Below are positions 26,437-36,089 of a DNA stretch of 64,000 nt, piece after piece. Position 1 is the first letter of the stretch; every line of letters begins with the position of its first letter. This DNA comes from JAIBJN01 sp963775625 (GTDB lineage: Bacteria; Actinomycetota; Thermoleophilia; Gaiellales; Gaiellaceae). The position numbers and the translations under genes are program-made. The stretch covers positions 248,001 through 312,000 of the forward strand of contig CAVZJM010000016.1 in NCBI GenBank assembly GCA_963775625.1, in the 5' to 3' direction. The notes beneath the pieces were generated by a model, which did no database searches, was not told the DNA's origin, and was given only the letters and a program-made list of their open reading frames with translations.

Positions 26437-26772
26437 ATGTATGCGCGCATTGCTCGTTTCGAGGGGCTCGATGCGAGCCGGATCGATCAGCAGGTCGCCG
26501 AGATGAAGCGCCAGATCGATGAGTCACGGGCATCAGGCGATCTACCTGCCGGCGCGCCGGAAGAGGTGCAGACGCTGATGGAGACTGTGAAGCGCCTGCT
26601 CCAGCTCGGCGACCGTGAGGGCGGAACAGCGCTCGGGATCACGTTCTGCGAGACGGAGGAGGACATGCGGCGCGCCGACGCGGCGCTCAATGAGATGTCG
26701 CCGGGCGAGGGCCAGGGGCGCCGGGCGAGCGTCGAGATCTACGAGGTCCTGCTGGACGAATCGTTCGCATAG
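26437..26772 (+). CDS. Small dimeric alpha-beta-barrel (ABM-like) protein
   Basis: 111 residues: MYARIARFEGLDASRIDQQV, an amphipathic helix, then VQTLMETVKRLLQLGDREGG and TALGITFCETEEDMRRADAA, ending in SVEIYEVLLDES. The beta-alpha-beta pattern with an alternating final strand (VEIYEVL) is typical of ABM/ferredoxin-like dimeric barrels. The substrate is unknown. It follows AAAGGAAGGGG as ribosome site. Confidence 0.65.
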   Translation: MYARIARFEGLDASRIDQQVAEMKRQIDESRASGDLPAGAPEEVQTLMETVKRLLQLGDREGGTALGITFCETEEDMRRADAALNEMSPGEGQGRRASVEIYEVLLDESFA

Positions 26773-26870
26773 CGGGTCGATCCCGGACTCGCCTGCTGAT
26801 CGGTGACCGATGAGTCTCGGCCCGCCGAGAGGTCCTAGATACGATCGCCAACCCAAGAAGGAGGACTTCC

Positions 26871-27638
26871 ATGCCCGCACCCACGCTCGTCGTCGGGGCT
26901 CCCTGCTGGATCGACCTGTACAGCTCCGACACCGACAAGGCCACCGAGTTCTACGGCCAGCTCTTCGGCTGGACGACGGAGTCGGCAGGCCCGGAGTTCG
27001 GCGGCTATTTCACGTTCCTGAAGGACGGCAAGCACGTCGGCGGCTGCATGGCGAACGACGGGGAGCAGGGCTACCCCGACGCCTGGTCCGTCTACCTGAC
27101 GACGGACGACGCCGAGCGCACCGCCGAGGCCGCGGCGGCGAACGGCGGCCAGGTGCACCTCGCCCCGATGGACGTTGCCGAGAACGGCCGGATGGCGATG
27201 ATCGGCGACCCGGGGCAGGCGGCGATCGGAGTCTGGCAACCGGGCACCCAGAAGGGGTTCGACGTTCGGAACGAGGTTGGCACCGCGGCCTGGTTCGAGC
27301 TGCACACGCGCGACTACGACCGGAGCGTCGCCTTCTACCGCGACGTGTTCGGGTGGGACGCGCACACGATGAGCGACACGCCCGAGTTTCGCTATACGAC
27401 GCTCGGCAAGGACGAGCAAGCGCTCGCCGGGATTATGGACGCCGCGCAGTTCATCCCCGAAGGGGAGCCGTCCTCCTGGTCGGTGTACTTCGAGGTCGAG
27501 GACGTCGACGCCGCCCTCGAGCGGGTCGTCGAGCTCGGCGGGAAGATCGTCCGGCCGGCCGAGGACACGCCGTACGGCCGCCTGGCGGCCGCGACCGACC
27601 CGACGGGCACGCGGTTCAAGCTCGTGGCCAACTCCTGA
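26871..27638 (+). CDS. Two-domain VOC (glyoxalase/bleomycin-resistance) protein
   Basis: 255 residues with two vicinal-oxygen-chelate domains. Domain 1 begins VGAPCWIDLYSSDTDKATEF and contains YGQLFGWTTE, and ends AAIGVWQPG; domain 2 begins AAWFELHTRDYDRSVAFYRD and contains VFGWDAH, and ends GTRFKLVANS. Such tandem proteins are frequent in actinobacteria; the reaction is usually unknown. Metal-binding His/Glu positions are partly missing in domain 1 (no His after W in CWIDLY), while domain 2 has ELHTRDYD. The ATG at 26871 follows AAGAAGGAGG. A hairpin terminator follows the stop. Confidence 0.85.
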   Translation: MPAPTLVVGAPCWIDLYSSDTDKATEFYGQLFGWTTESAGPEFGGYFTFLKDGKHVGGCMANDGEQGYPDAWSVYLTTDDAERTAEAAAANGGQVHLAPMDVAENGRMAMIGDPGQAAIGVWQPGTQKGFDVRNEVGTAAWFELHTRDYDRSVAFYRDVFGWDAHTMSDTPEFRYTTLGKDEQALAGIMDAAQFIPEGEPSSWSVYFEVEDVDAALERVVELGGKIVRPAEDTPYGRLAAATDPTGTRFKLVANS

Positions 27639-27650
27639 GCTGCTGGGAAG

Positions 27651-27680
27651 GACGGGAATCCGCAAAGGCGGATTCCCGTC
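27651..27680 (+). terminator. Perfect 13-bp hairpin after VOC gene
   Basis: GACGGGAATCCGC and GCGGATTCCCGTC pair perfectly around the four-base loop AAAG, starting 13 bases after the VOC stop. There is no T-run, as is usual in GC-rich actinobacteria. A likely transcription terminator. Confidence 0.7.
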
Positions 27681-27760
27681 GTCCGGCCGGCTTCCCTTGC
27701 GCTCACCGAGCTCCGGGAGTAGGTTCGCGCGACACCAGACCCGAGGGAGGTCTCCTGGCC

Positions 27761-28954
27761 ATGAGAACCACACGCAGAGGATGGATTCCGGCGTTCGTGG
27801 GGGTGGGGTTGTTGCTCCTCGCGGTCCCGGCCGTTTGGGCGCTCGGCGGTGGGGGCGCCCGCGAGCAGTCTCCGCTCGTGATCGGGCACCGCGGCGCTGC
27901 CGGTTACCTGCCCGACCACACGCTGGAGGGGTACGCGCTGGCAATCAAGCTCGGCGCCGACTACATCGAGCCGGACCTCGTGGCGACGAAGGACGGGCAT
28001 CTGATCGCCCGCCACGAGCCGAACATCACCACCACGACCGACGTTGCGAGCCATCCCGAGTTCGCCGACCGGCTGACGACCAAGGTGGTCGACGGGGTGG
28101 CGGAGACCGGCTTCTTCGCGTCCGACTTCACGCTCGCCGAGATCCGGACCCTGCGCGCGGTCCAGCCGCTCGCCGAGCGACCGCAGCAGTTCAACGGCCG
28201 TTTCCAGATCCCAACGCTGAGCGAGGTCATCGCCCTGGCGAAGCGCAAGTCGAAGCAGCTCGGCCGCCAGATCGGCATCTACCCCGAGACGAAGCACCCG
28301 ACCTACCATGCCGACCTCGGGCTTCCGCTCGAGCACAGGCTCGTGAAGGTCCTGCGCCGGGCCGGTTGGAACCACCGCAACTCGCCGGTGTTCATCCAGT
28401 CGTTCGAGCAGTCCAACCTGAAGCTGCTCAACCGGCTGACGAAGGTGCGCCTCGTTCAGCTGGTGGACGCCAACGACGTCGATCCGAACGGGGTCATCAC
28501 CTACGCGCCGCCGTTCGACCGTCCCTACGACTGGACCGTCTCGGGCGACCCGGAGCTCCAGAGCCGGACCTTCGGTTTCTTCACGACCGACGAGGGCCTG
28601 GAGGAGATCAGCACCTACGCCGACGGCATCGGCCCCTGGAAGCCGTACATCGTCAGCTCACGGGCGATCGTCGTGAACCCGGACGGGACGGTGGGCGATG
28701 CGAACGGCGACGGTCTGGTGAACGACACCGATCGCGCGCTGCTTCCGCCGACCGACCTCGTGGAACGCGCCCACGACCACGGCCTGCTCATCCACACGTG
28801 GACGTTCCGCAACGAGCAGCGCCGGCTGGCGAGCGACTTCGCGGGCAACCCGGTCAACGAGTACCTGCTGTTCTACGAGCTCGGCGTCGATGGGCTCTTC
28901 TCGGACTTCCCCGACACCGCGTTCACGTCGCGGGAGCTGTTCCGGCTGGGCTAG
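27761..28954 (+). CDS. glpQ: Glycerophosphodiester phosphodiesterase, exported
   Basis: 397 residues from ATG 27761, after GAGGGAGG. An N-terminal signal peptide (RRGWIPAFVGVGLLLLAVPA) is followed by the GDPD TIM barrel: LVIGHRGAAGYLPDHTLEGY with the catalytic His-Arg, DYIEPDLVATKDGHLIARHE with Glu/Asp metal ligands and the second His, IGIYPETKHPTYH (Glu), and the C-terminal LIHTWTFRNEQRR and GVDGLFSDFPD. It hydrolyses glycerophosphodiesters to glycerol-3-phosphate and an alcohol outside the membrane. The insertion around NPDGTVGDANGDGLVNDTD is Asp/Gly-rich and may bind calcium. Length is close to periplasmic GlpQ. Confidence 0.92.
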   Translation: MRTTRRGWIPAFVGVGLLLLAVPAVWALGGGGAREQSPLVIGHRGAAGYLPDHTLEGYALAIKLGADYIEPDLVATKDGHLIARHEPNITTTTDVASHPEFADRLTTKVVDGVAETGFFASDFTLAEIRTLRAVQPLAERPQQFNGRFQIPTLSEVIALAKRKSKQLGRQIGIYPETKHPTYHADLGLPLEHRLVKVLRRAGWNHRNSPVFIQSFEQSNLKLLNRLTKVRLVQLVDANDVDPNGVITYAPPFDRPYDWTVSGDPELQSRTFGFFTTDEGLEEISTYADGIGPWKPYIVSSRAIVVNPDGTVGDANGDGLVNDTDRALLPPTDLVERAHDHGLLIHTWTFRNEQRRLASDFAGNPVNEYLLFYELGVDGLFSDFPDTAFTSRELFRLG

Positions 28955-29015
28955 CGGCTCGAGTGAAATAGAGCGCTTGGCGCCGATTGCCACCGGCATA
29001 CAATCTGCGTAGCCC

Positions 29016-30951
29016 GTGACGCAGATCGTCGACGACTCGCTCGAAGCCGGCAGGGAAGCCGCACGTCGGCATGCGTGGCGCGACGCCTACGACCTCCTGC
29101 GGAGCGCGGACGAGAACGGCGCGCTCGCGGCGGACGACCTCGAGAGCCTCGGCGACGCCGCGTGGTGGACCGGCCGCCTCGACGAGGCGATCGGGCTCCG
29201 CGAGCGAGCCTACGCGGCATTCGTGGAGGCGGGCGAGCCCAGGCGCGCCGCGATGGTCACGGTGCCGCTGGCGATGGACTACGGCCTCCGCGGCGCGCTC
29301 TCGGTTGCGACCGGCTGGATCTCACGCGGTGAGCGCCTGCTCGCCGAGGAGCCCGAAGGCGTCGAGCACGGGCGCCTCTCCCTGATGCGGGGGACCACGT
29401 CGCTCGACCTGGGTGAGCTCGAGCAGGCGGGGAAGGCGTTTCACCATGCGCGGGAGCTGGGCGCCCGCTTCGGCGACCGCAGCCTGGAGACCACGGCGCT
29501 CGTCTTCGAAGGGGCGATCCGGGTCTGGACGGGTGACGTGGAGGGCGGCCTGGCCATCCTCGACGAGGCGACCGCCGCCGCAACGAGCGGCGAGCTCGAC
29601 CCTCTCGCCACGGGGATCATCTACTGCGTCACGATCGACTCCTGCCAGGCGCTCGGCGACTGCGGTCGGGCAGCCGAGTGGACCGAGGCTGCCAATCGCT
29701 GGTGCGACCGCCTCGACGTCACCGGCTTCCCGGGCGCGTGCCGCGTGCACCGGGCCCAGATCCTCCGCCTCAGCGGCGACTGGCCGAAGGCCGAGGAGCA
29801 GGCAATCCAGGCGTGCGAGGAGCTCCACGACTACAACCGCTCGGTCACCGCGGCCGGGTTCTACGAGATCGGCGAGATCCGGCGGCGTCAGGGCAACTTC
29901 GCCGCCGCGGAGGAGGCCTACCGCAAGGCGGACGAGCTGGGGCGGGACCCGCAGCCGGGCCTCGCCCTTCTACGGCTGGCGCAGGGTAAGGTCGACGCGG
30001 CCGGCGCGGCGATCCGGCGGGCGCTCGCGCACGAGGAGCTCGATCCGTTGAGCCGCTCCCGGCGCCTCCCCGCTCAGGTCGAGATCGCGCTCGCGGCGGG
30101 CGAGCTGAGGCGCGCTCGGGAGGCCGCCGACGAGCTCGAGGCGATCGCCGACCAGTATCAGGTCGACGGCCGCCGGACGCCCGTCTTCGAGGGAGCCGTC
30201 CAGCTCGCCGACGGCCGGATCCGGCTGGCCGAGCACGACTGGGAAGGCGCCGCGAAGGCGCTCCGCGCCGCCCGGGACACGTGGAACAAGGTCGGCGCCC
30301 CGTACGAGACCGCCCAGGCTCGCGCGCTGCTCGGCCTCGCCTACCGCGGAGAAGGTGACGAGGACGCCTGCCAGGGAAGAGCTCACCATCGCGAGGGCGA
30401 CGTTCGAGCGGCTCGGAGCCGTCCTGGACCTTCAGCAGGCGGGCGAGCTCCTCGGGGAGTCTTCGACCCGGCGCACGTTCATGTTCACCGACATCGTCGA
30501 CTCGACGAAGCTCGTCGAGGTCCTCGGCGAGGAGAAGTGGCGGAAGCTCCTCGCGTGGCACGACCGCACGTTGCGCGAGCGGATCGAGGCCGCGGGCGGC
30601 GAGGTCATCAAGCAGACCGGGGACGGGTACTTCGCCGCCTTCCAGTCACCGGCCTCCGCGCTCGAGGCCGCGGCCGTGATCCAGCGAGCTCTCGACGAGC
30701 ACGAGCCGCTCGCGCCCGACGTCCGCATCGGCGTCCACACCGGCGGCGCCTTCCACAAGGACGACGACGACTACGCGGGCCAGGGCGTGCACATGGCCGC
30801 CCGGATCGGCGCGCTCGCCCAGGGCGGCGAGATCCTCGTCAGCCGAGAGAGCCTGGCCGCGGGAACTCGGTTCACGCTCTCCGAGCCTCGCTCGGAAGAG
30901 CTCAAGGGCTTCGACGGCGAGGTCGAGCTCGTCGCGGTCGACTGGCGCTGA
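29016..30951 (+). pseudogene. TPR-repeat adenylate/guanylate cyclase, one frameshift
   Basis: The GTG at 29016 opens a TPR-rich N-terminal part of about 450 residues (EAGREAARRHAWRDAYDLLR, SLGDAAWWTGRLDEAIGLRE, IRRRQGNFAAAEEAYRKADE). After one extra base near 30370 the frame changes to a C-terminal class III nucleotide cyclase: RRTFMFTDIVDSTKLVEVLG (metal Asp), GGEVIKQTGDGYFAAFQSP, VRIGVHTGGAF, GQGVHMAARIGALAQGGEIL, to a stop at 30951. It makes cAMP or cGMP from the NTP; the TPR part probably senses a partner protein. The single slip (TGCCAGG for TGCAGG) is probably a consensus error. Confidence 0.8.
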
Positions 30952-30989
30952 GCCGAGATCCAGGCTCGCCGGAGTAGCATGGCCTTCTG

Positions 30990-33900
30990 ATGAGCGCGCC
31001 AGCCGTCGACGCCGGCCGGCCGACCGTGCGGATCCGCGGCACGCAGTACCCGGTGCTGCTTCCGACGGTCCGCGACCCGCGCCTCCATCTGGCGGCGGTG
31101 ATCATCACGCTGCAGGTGCTCGGGCAGACGGCGTTCGGGTTTCAGCTCTCGATCGCCCAGATCCTCGTCGCCCTCCTGACGTGCGCGGTGCTCGAGGTCT
31201 CGATCGCCTTCCGGCGCCAGCGGGTGCTCATGTGGCCCGCGAGCGCGCTCTTGACCGGAAACGGCGTGGCGTTCGTGCTCCGCGTGCCCGGCACGGAGCA
31301 CGGTGACTGGTGGAGCCTGAACGGCTGGTGGATCTTCGCGGGCACCGCGGCGGTCGCCCTGCTCTCGAAGTACCTGATCACCTTCCGCGGCCGGCACGTC
31401 TTCAACCCGTCGAACTTCGGGCTCGTCCTCTGCTTCCTGCTGCTCGGCTCGGCGCGCGCCGACCCGCTGGATCTCTGGTGGGGGCCGATGTCGGCCTGGA
31501 TGGCGCTCGCGCTCGCGATCATCGTCGTCGGCGGTCTGGCAATCCTCTCCCGCCTGCGCCTGCTGGAGATCGCGGTCTTCTTCTGGGTGGCTTTCGCGGC
31601 GGGGATCGCCGTGCTGGCCGCGAGCGGCCACGCGATGACGGCGCGCTGGCATCTCGGCCCCGTCACCGGCTGGGAGTTCTGGCGCGTGCTCGTCTTCTCG
31701 CCGGAGATCCTCGTCTTCCTCTTCTTCATGATCACCGACCCGAAGACGATCCCGAGCGGCCGGCGTGGGCGCCGGGCCTACGCGGTCGGGATCGCGCTCG
31801 TCGCCACGCTGCTGATCGCGCCGCAGACGACCGAGTTCGCGACGAAGGTCGCCGTCCTGGCAGCGCTCGCGCTCGTCTGCGCGGCTCGGCCCGTCGCGGA
31901 GGTGCTCGGGGCGAGAATCGCCGTTCCGTGGGCTCCCGCGGGCCGTCTCCGCGCTGCCGCGCTGGCGCTTGCAGGTGCGGCGGCGTTCGCCGGCCTCGTC
32001 GTCCTCGCCGGCCTTCCCGCCCGGACGGACACGGCAGCCGCCAGCGCGTCCGCTCTCCGGGCCGGGGAGCTTCCGGAGATCACGGTCGTCCCCGCGAAGG
32101 ACGTCTCGACGCAGATCGACGAGGAGACCGCAGCCAGGATCGCGGGGGACCTCGTCACGAACCTCCGGGTCGAGGGCGAGGCCGTGGCCGAGCGCGACCG
32201 CCAGGTGGCGACCGAGGCCGCGGCCGGTGCCCGACTGGCCGCGCTCTGGCAGCAGATCGACGCGGCCGGGCGCGAGGTGGTCGCTCCCGGCTATCACGTC
32301 GAGCGCGTGCAGCTCACGCTCGAGCCCGGCGACGGGCAGGCCCCTCCGCTCGTCGTCGCCACGGTCGCGGGAACGAGGGAGCTCGTCACCTACTCGGGCT
32401 CGCCGCCGGCGGTCGTGGGCCGCACCGACCCCGCCCCCTTCGAGCAGGTCCTCGAGCTCGACCTCCAGGGCGGCCGCTACGTCATCGTCGGATCGCGCGG
32501 CGGGACGGGCACCGGCCTGGCGGTGCCCGTCGGGCAGCCGGTCGCGACCGGCGCCGGCCTCGGCGGCGTCCACTTCGCGGACGTCGCCAGGCATGCCGGG
32601 CTCGACTTCCGGCACGGCGCCTTTCGCTTCGAGACCTCCCGCGACCCCGTGGCGATGATGGGCGGCGGCGTCTGCTGGCTCGACTACGACGACGACGGCT
32701 GGCTCGACCTCTACGCGGTCAACTCCCACTCCGTCGCGGTGGATGTGGCCCGCTGGAAGGAGAGCGGCGGCCTCCCCCGCAATGCGCTCTACCGCAACGT
32801 CAAGGGCACGTTCACGGACGTGAGCCGCGGCTCCGGCGCCGACCTGCAGCTGCGGGGGAACGGGTGCGTCGCCGCCGACTTCGACGGCGACGGGCGCACC
32901 GACCTCTATGTCACGGCGACGGGCTACGACGCCCTCCTCTGGAACCAGGGCGGCGGGAGATTCGAAGAAGGCGCCCGCGCCGCCGGGATCGACGTCTACG
33001 GCTGGCACACGGGGGCTACCGTCGGCGACGTCAACGCCGACGGCCGGCCGGACCTGTTCGTCGCGGGCTACGCGGACCTGAACGCGCCCGTTGCGGTAGC
33101 GTCCGGCTTCCCGTCGACGTACGCCGGCGTGCGCGACCGCCTCTACCTGAACGTCGGGCCGGACGCGCGCGGGCGCTCGCGCTTCCGCGAGGTGGCGGAG
33201 GAGGCAGGGATCGAGACGCATGCCGTCGAGCACGGGCTCGGCGCCGCGTTCACCGACGTGGACGGCGACGGCCGCGTCGACCTCTACGTCGCCAACGATC
33301 TGGATCCGAACCGGCTCTACCTGAACGTCCCGGCCGCCGGAGGGCTCGGCTTCCGCCTCGAAGAGCGCGGCGCCGCCGCCGGGGTCGCCGACCGGAACGC
33401 GGGCATGGGGATCGCGGCGGCCGACGCGAGCGGCGACGGTCGCCCGGACCTGTTCGTCACGAACTCCCATCGCCAGCTGCACGGCGTCTTCCGAAGCCGC
33501 GGCTCCGGCTTCGCGTTCGCCGACGCCCGGCCGGACTTCGCGCAGGCGTTCGACACGACGCTGGCCGGCTGGGGCGCCTCCTGGGCAGACCTCGATCTCG
33601 ACGGCCGCCTCGACCTGGCCCTCGCCAACGGGGCCGTCCCGGTCACGAACCTCGAGATGGACGCCGAGCCGGTCAAGGTGCTCGGCGGCGACGAGGAGAT
33701 CGCCGACGTCAGCGCCGGCGTCGGCCTGGGCGACGGCCCGCTCGTCAACGGCCGTGGCCTGGCCGCCGCGGACTACGACAACGACGGAGACCTCGACCTC
33801 GCCGTGGGCTCGATCGCCGGCCAGCTCGTGCTCCTCCGAAACTCAGGCGCCGAGGGCCACTGGCTCGAGGTCCGGCTCCGCTCGTTCTCGCCCGGCGCGA

Positions 33901-34106
33901 GGGTCACGGCGGTGCTCCCCGACGGGCGCAGGCTCGTCCGGGAGGTGCAGGCAGGGGGGAGCTACCTCTCGTCGGAGGATCCTCGGGCCCACTTCGGCCT
34001 CGGAGGCGCGACGAAGCTCCGCGCGCTCGTCGTGCGCTATCCGACCGGCCGCGAGATCCGGCTCGTGAACGTCGCCGTGGACCGCCTCCTCGCGGTCGAG
34101 CCCTAG
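30990..34106 (+). CDS. RnfD-like membrane domain fused to FG-GAP/ASPIC-UnbV domains
   Basis: 1038 residues in one frame. Residues about 1-360 form an RnfD/NqrB-type membrane domain with about ten helices (RVLMWPASALLTGNGVAFVL, GRHVFNPSNFGLVLCFLLLG, FLFFMITDPKTIPSGRRGRR). I do not see the usual SGAT flavin-attachment motif. A linker with two alpha/beta strands follows (residues 360-520). The last 500 residues are FG-GAP/VCBS repeats with DxDxDG calcium loops (DYDDDGWLDLYAVNS, DFDGDGRTDLYVT, DVDGDGRVDLYVAND) and an ASPIC/UnbV tail (GHWLEVRLRSFSPGARVTAV, YPTGREIRLVNV). The membrane part suggests electron transport and the extracellular beta-propeller suggests binding. I know of no described function for the combination. 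Confidence 0.85.
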   Translation: MSAPAVDAGRPTVRIRGTQYPVLLPTVRDPRLHLAAVIITLQVLGQTAFGFQLSIAQILVALLTCAVLEVSIAFRRQRVLMWPASALLTGNGVAFVLRVPGTEHGDWWSLNGWWIFAGTAAVALLSKYLITFRGRHVFNPSNFGLVLCFLLLGSARADPLDLWWGPMSAWMALALAIIVVGGLAILSRLRLLEIAVFFWVAFAAGIAVLAASGHAMTARWHLGPVTGWEFWRVLVFSPEILVFLFFMITDPKTIPSGRRGRRAYAVGIALVATLLIAPQTTEFATKVAVLAALALVCAARPVAEVLGARIAVPWAPAGRLRAAALALAGAAAFAGLVVLAGLPARTDTAAASASALRAGELPEITVVPAKDVSTQIDEETAARIAGDLVTNLRVEGEAVAERDRQVATEAAAGARLAALWQQIDAAGREVVAPGYHVERVQLTLEPGDGQAPPLVVATVAGTRELVTYSGSPPAVVGRTDPAPFEQVLELDLQGGRYVIVGSRGGTGTGLAVPVGQPVATGAGLGGVHFADVARHAGLDFRHGAFRFETSRDPVAMMGGGVCWLDYDDDGWLDLYAVNSHSVAVDVARWKESGGLPRNALYRNVKGTFTDVSRGSGADLQLRGNGCVAADFDGDGRTDLYVTATGYDALLWNQGGGRFEEGARAAGIDVYGWHTGATVGDVNADGRPDLFVAGYADLNAPVAVASGFPSTYAGVRDRLYLNVGPDARGRSRFREVAEEAGIETHAVEHGLGAAFTDVDGDGRVDLYVANDLDPNRLYLNVPAAGGLGFRLEERGAAAGVADRNAGMGIAAADASGDGRPDLFVTNSHRQLHGVFRSRGSGFAFADARPDFAQAFDTTLAGWGASWADLDLDGRLDLALANGAVPVTNLEMDAEPVKVLGGDEEIADVSAGVGLGDGPLVNGRGLAAADYDNDGDLDLAVGSIAGQLVLLRNSGAEGHWLEVRLRSFSPGARVTAVLPDGRRLVREVQAGGSYLSSEDPRAHFGLGGATKLRALVVRYPTGREIRLVNVAVDRLLAVEP

Positions 34107-34304
34107 CTACTCGAGGACGAACGTCACCTTCAGGTGGACGTGGAACTGGACGGTGCCGTCCTCCACGACGACCTCCTGGCCGTCGACCCAGGCGCCTCTG
34201 ATCCCCCGGACCGTCTCGCCTGCTTTCTCGATCCCTTCCCGACAGGCGTCCTCGAAGCTCTCCGACGACGTCGCCGTCAGCTCGATGACCTTCGCCACGG
34301 ACAT
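34107..34304 (-). CDS. Dodecin
   Basis: 65 residues from the ATG at 34302-34304, after GGGAGGCCCGG. MSVAKVIELTATSSESFEDA, then KAGETVRGIRGAWVDGQEVV and FHVHLKVTFVLE are classic dodecin features: the SxxSxExA helix and the central W (flavin-stacking Trp, in GAWVDG). It forms a flavin-storing dodecamer. An upstream in-frame ATG (34328) would add eight unconserved residues. Its stop codon is adjacent to the stop of the convergent fusion gene. Confidence 0.93.
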   Translation of the reverse strand: MSVAKVIELTATSSESFEDACREGIEKAGETVRGIRGAWVDGQEVVVEDGTVQFHVHLKVTFVLE

Positions 34305-34409
34305 CCGGGCCTCCCTTCGCTGGGTCACTTGAACGCGCCGGGAGCATAAGGGACCCGTCGTCGGCGGGCGGCCGAAGATTTCCCGCCGCTGACGCGTCCT
34401 GTCGGGTGG

Positions 34410-36089
34410 ATGAGCGTGACCGCCCTGTCAGCCCGGCGGCTCGAGCACGAGCTCGAGCGGATCCGGAACGCCGTGATCGGCGACGACGTCGTGCTCGACG
34501 GCCCGTTCGGCCCGCGGCGGCTCGTCTACGCCGACTACACGGCCTCCGGCCGCTCGCTCGCCTTCATCGAGGACGTCATTCGCGACCGGGTGCTGCCGCT
34601 GTATGCGAACACGCACACGGAGGCCTCGGCGACCGGGCGCCGGACGACGCAGCTGCGCGAGAGCGCGCGCCGGATGATCCACCGGGCCGTGGGCGGCGGG
34701 CAGGACGACGTCGTCATCTTCTGCGGCTCGGGTGCCACGGCCGCGGTCGACCGGTTGGTGCGGATCCTCCGGCTCGAGACGCACGAGCGGCCGGTCGTTT
34801 TCCTCGGCCCGTTCGAGCACCACTCGAACGAGCTGCCGTGGCGGGAGTCGCCGGCTGACGTCGTGGTCATCGGCGAGGACGCGGAAGGCAGGCTCGACTT
34901 CGATCATTTGCAGGCAGAGCTCGAGCACTACGCCTCCCGGTCGCTCAAGATCGGGAGCTTCTCGGCCGCGTCGAACGTGACCGGCGTCGTCACGGACGCC
35001 GACGCGGTCTCCATTCTCCTGCACCGCCACGACGCGCTTGCCTGCTGGGACTACGCGGCAGCCGCGCCCCACCTTCCCATTGAGATGAACCCGGCTCCGG
35101 ACGTGGAGGACGGCGACCTCGCCTACAAGGACGCCGTCTTCCTCTCCCCGCACAAGCTCCCCGGCGGCCCCGGCTCGCCCGGCGTCCTCGTCGCGAAGCG
35201 CCACCTCCTCGCCGACGATGTTCCCACGGTCCCCGGCGGGGGCACGATCCTCTACGTCACGTCCGAGCACCAGACCTACCATCCCGACCCCGTGGTGCGC
35301 GAAGAGGGTGGGACGCCCGCGGTCGTCGAGTCGATCCGCGCCGGCCTTGCGTTCCAAGTCAAGGAACAGATCGGAGCCAACGTGATCGGCGAGCTGGAAG
35401 GGAGCTTCGTGCAACGTGCCCTCAGCTCGTGGCTCGAGAATCCCAGGCTGCTGCTTCTGGGGAACCCCGAGCTGCCGCGGGTGCCGATCGTCTCCTTCGG
35501 GATCCGCTACCCGCGCGCGGCCCGGCCCCTGGGCATGCTTCATCCCAACTTCGTGGTCGCGCTGCTCGACGATCTCTTCGGGATCCAGGCCCGCAGCGGC
35601 TGTTTCTGCGCCGGGCCATACATCCACCGGCTCGTCGACTTCGATCTCGAGACGTCGGCCGCCCACAAGGCCGAGGTGCTGCGCGGTCGGCTGGGGATCA
35701 AGCTCGGCTTCGTTCGCCTCTCGTTCAAGTACTTCATGTCGGAGAGGGTCTTCCAATACCTCGTCGAGGCGATCGACTTCCTCGCCGACCACGCCTGGAA
35801 GCTCCTGCCCCTCTACAGCTTCGACCCCGAGTCGGCGCTCTGGCACCACCGCGACCTGCCGCGATCCGCGCCGGCCACCCTCGAGGACTTGGAGCGGCCT
35901 GCGCACGGCCGGCCGGAGACCGCGCCGGAGTCCGTGCTCCCCGGCTACATCGAGACGGCGAGGCGCATCGTCGAGCAGGTCGAGGCGAGCCCCCCTGAGG
36001 AGGTGCCACCGCTCCACCTGTCGGCCGAGTTCGAGCGGCTGCGCTGGTTCCCGCTGCCCGCCGACGCGCTCGCCGCCCTGACGCGCTAG
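34410..36089 (+). CDS. Class V aminotransferase / cysteine desulfurase-like enzyme
   Basis: 559 residues. A PLP-dependent fold-type I enzyme: VYADYTASGRSLAFIEDVI, YANTHTEASATGRRTTQL, IFCGSGATAAVDRLVRIL (PLP phosphate), the active-site Lys in VFLSPHKLPGGPGSPGVLVA, and a late Cys loop ARSGCFCAGPYIHRL. It is longer than SufS/NifS (about 400), with an extra C-terminal region of about 130 residues ending LRWFPLPADALAALTR. The Cys loop permits a desulfurase-like or selenocysteine-lyase-like activity, but the role is unproven. Its stop overlaps the convergent cupin gene by CTAG. Confidence 0.85.
   Translation: MSVTALSARRLEHELERIRNAVIGDDVVLDGPFGPRRLVYADYTASGRSLAFIEDVIRDRVLPLYANTHTEASATGRRTTQLRESARRMIHRAVGGGQDDVVIFCGSGATAAVDRLVRILRLETHERPVVFLGPFEHHSNELPWRESPADVVVIGEDAEGRLDFDHLQAELEHYASRSLKIGSFSAASNVTGVVTDADAVSILLHRHDALACWDYAAAAPHLPIEMNPAPDVEDGDLAYKDAVFLSPHKLPGGPGSPGVLVAKRHLLADDVPTVPGGGTILYVTSEHQTYHPDPVVREEGGTPAVVESIRAGLAFQVKEQIGANVIGELEGSFVQRALSSWLENPRLLLLGNPELPRVPIVSFGIRYPRAARPLGMLHPNFVVALLDDLFGIQARSGCFCAGPYIHRLVDFDLETSAAHKAEVLRGRLGIKLGFVRLSFKYFMSERVFQYLVEAIDFLADHAWKLLPLYSFDPESALWHHRDLPRSAPATLEDLERPAHGRPETAPESVLPGYIETARRIVEQVEASPPEEVPPLHLSAEFERLRWFPLPADALAALTR

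Noticed and set aside
30771..33482. 903-codon minus-strand open frame
   Set aside because: It is antisense to the RnfD-like fusion gene, with low-complexity Arg/Gly/Asp composition. The sense frame has clear domains.
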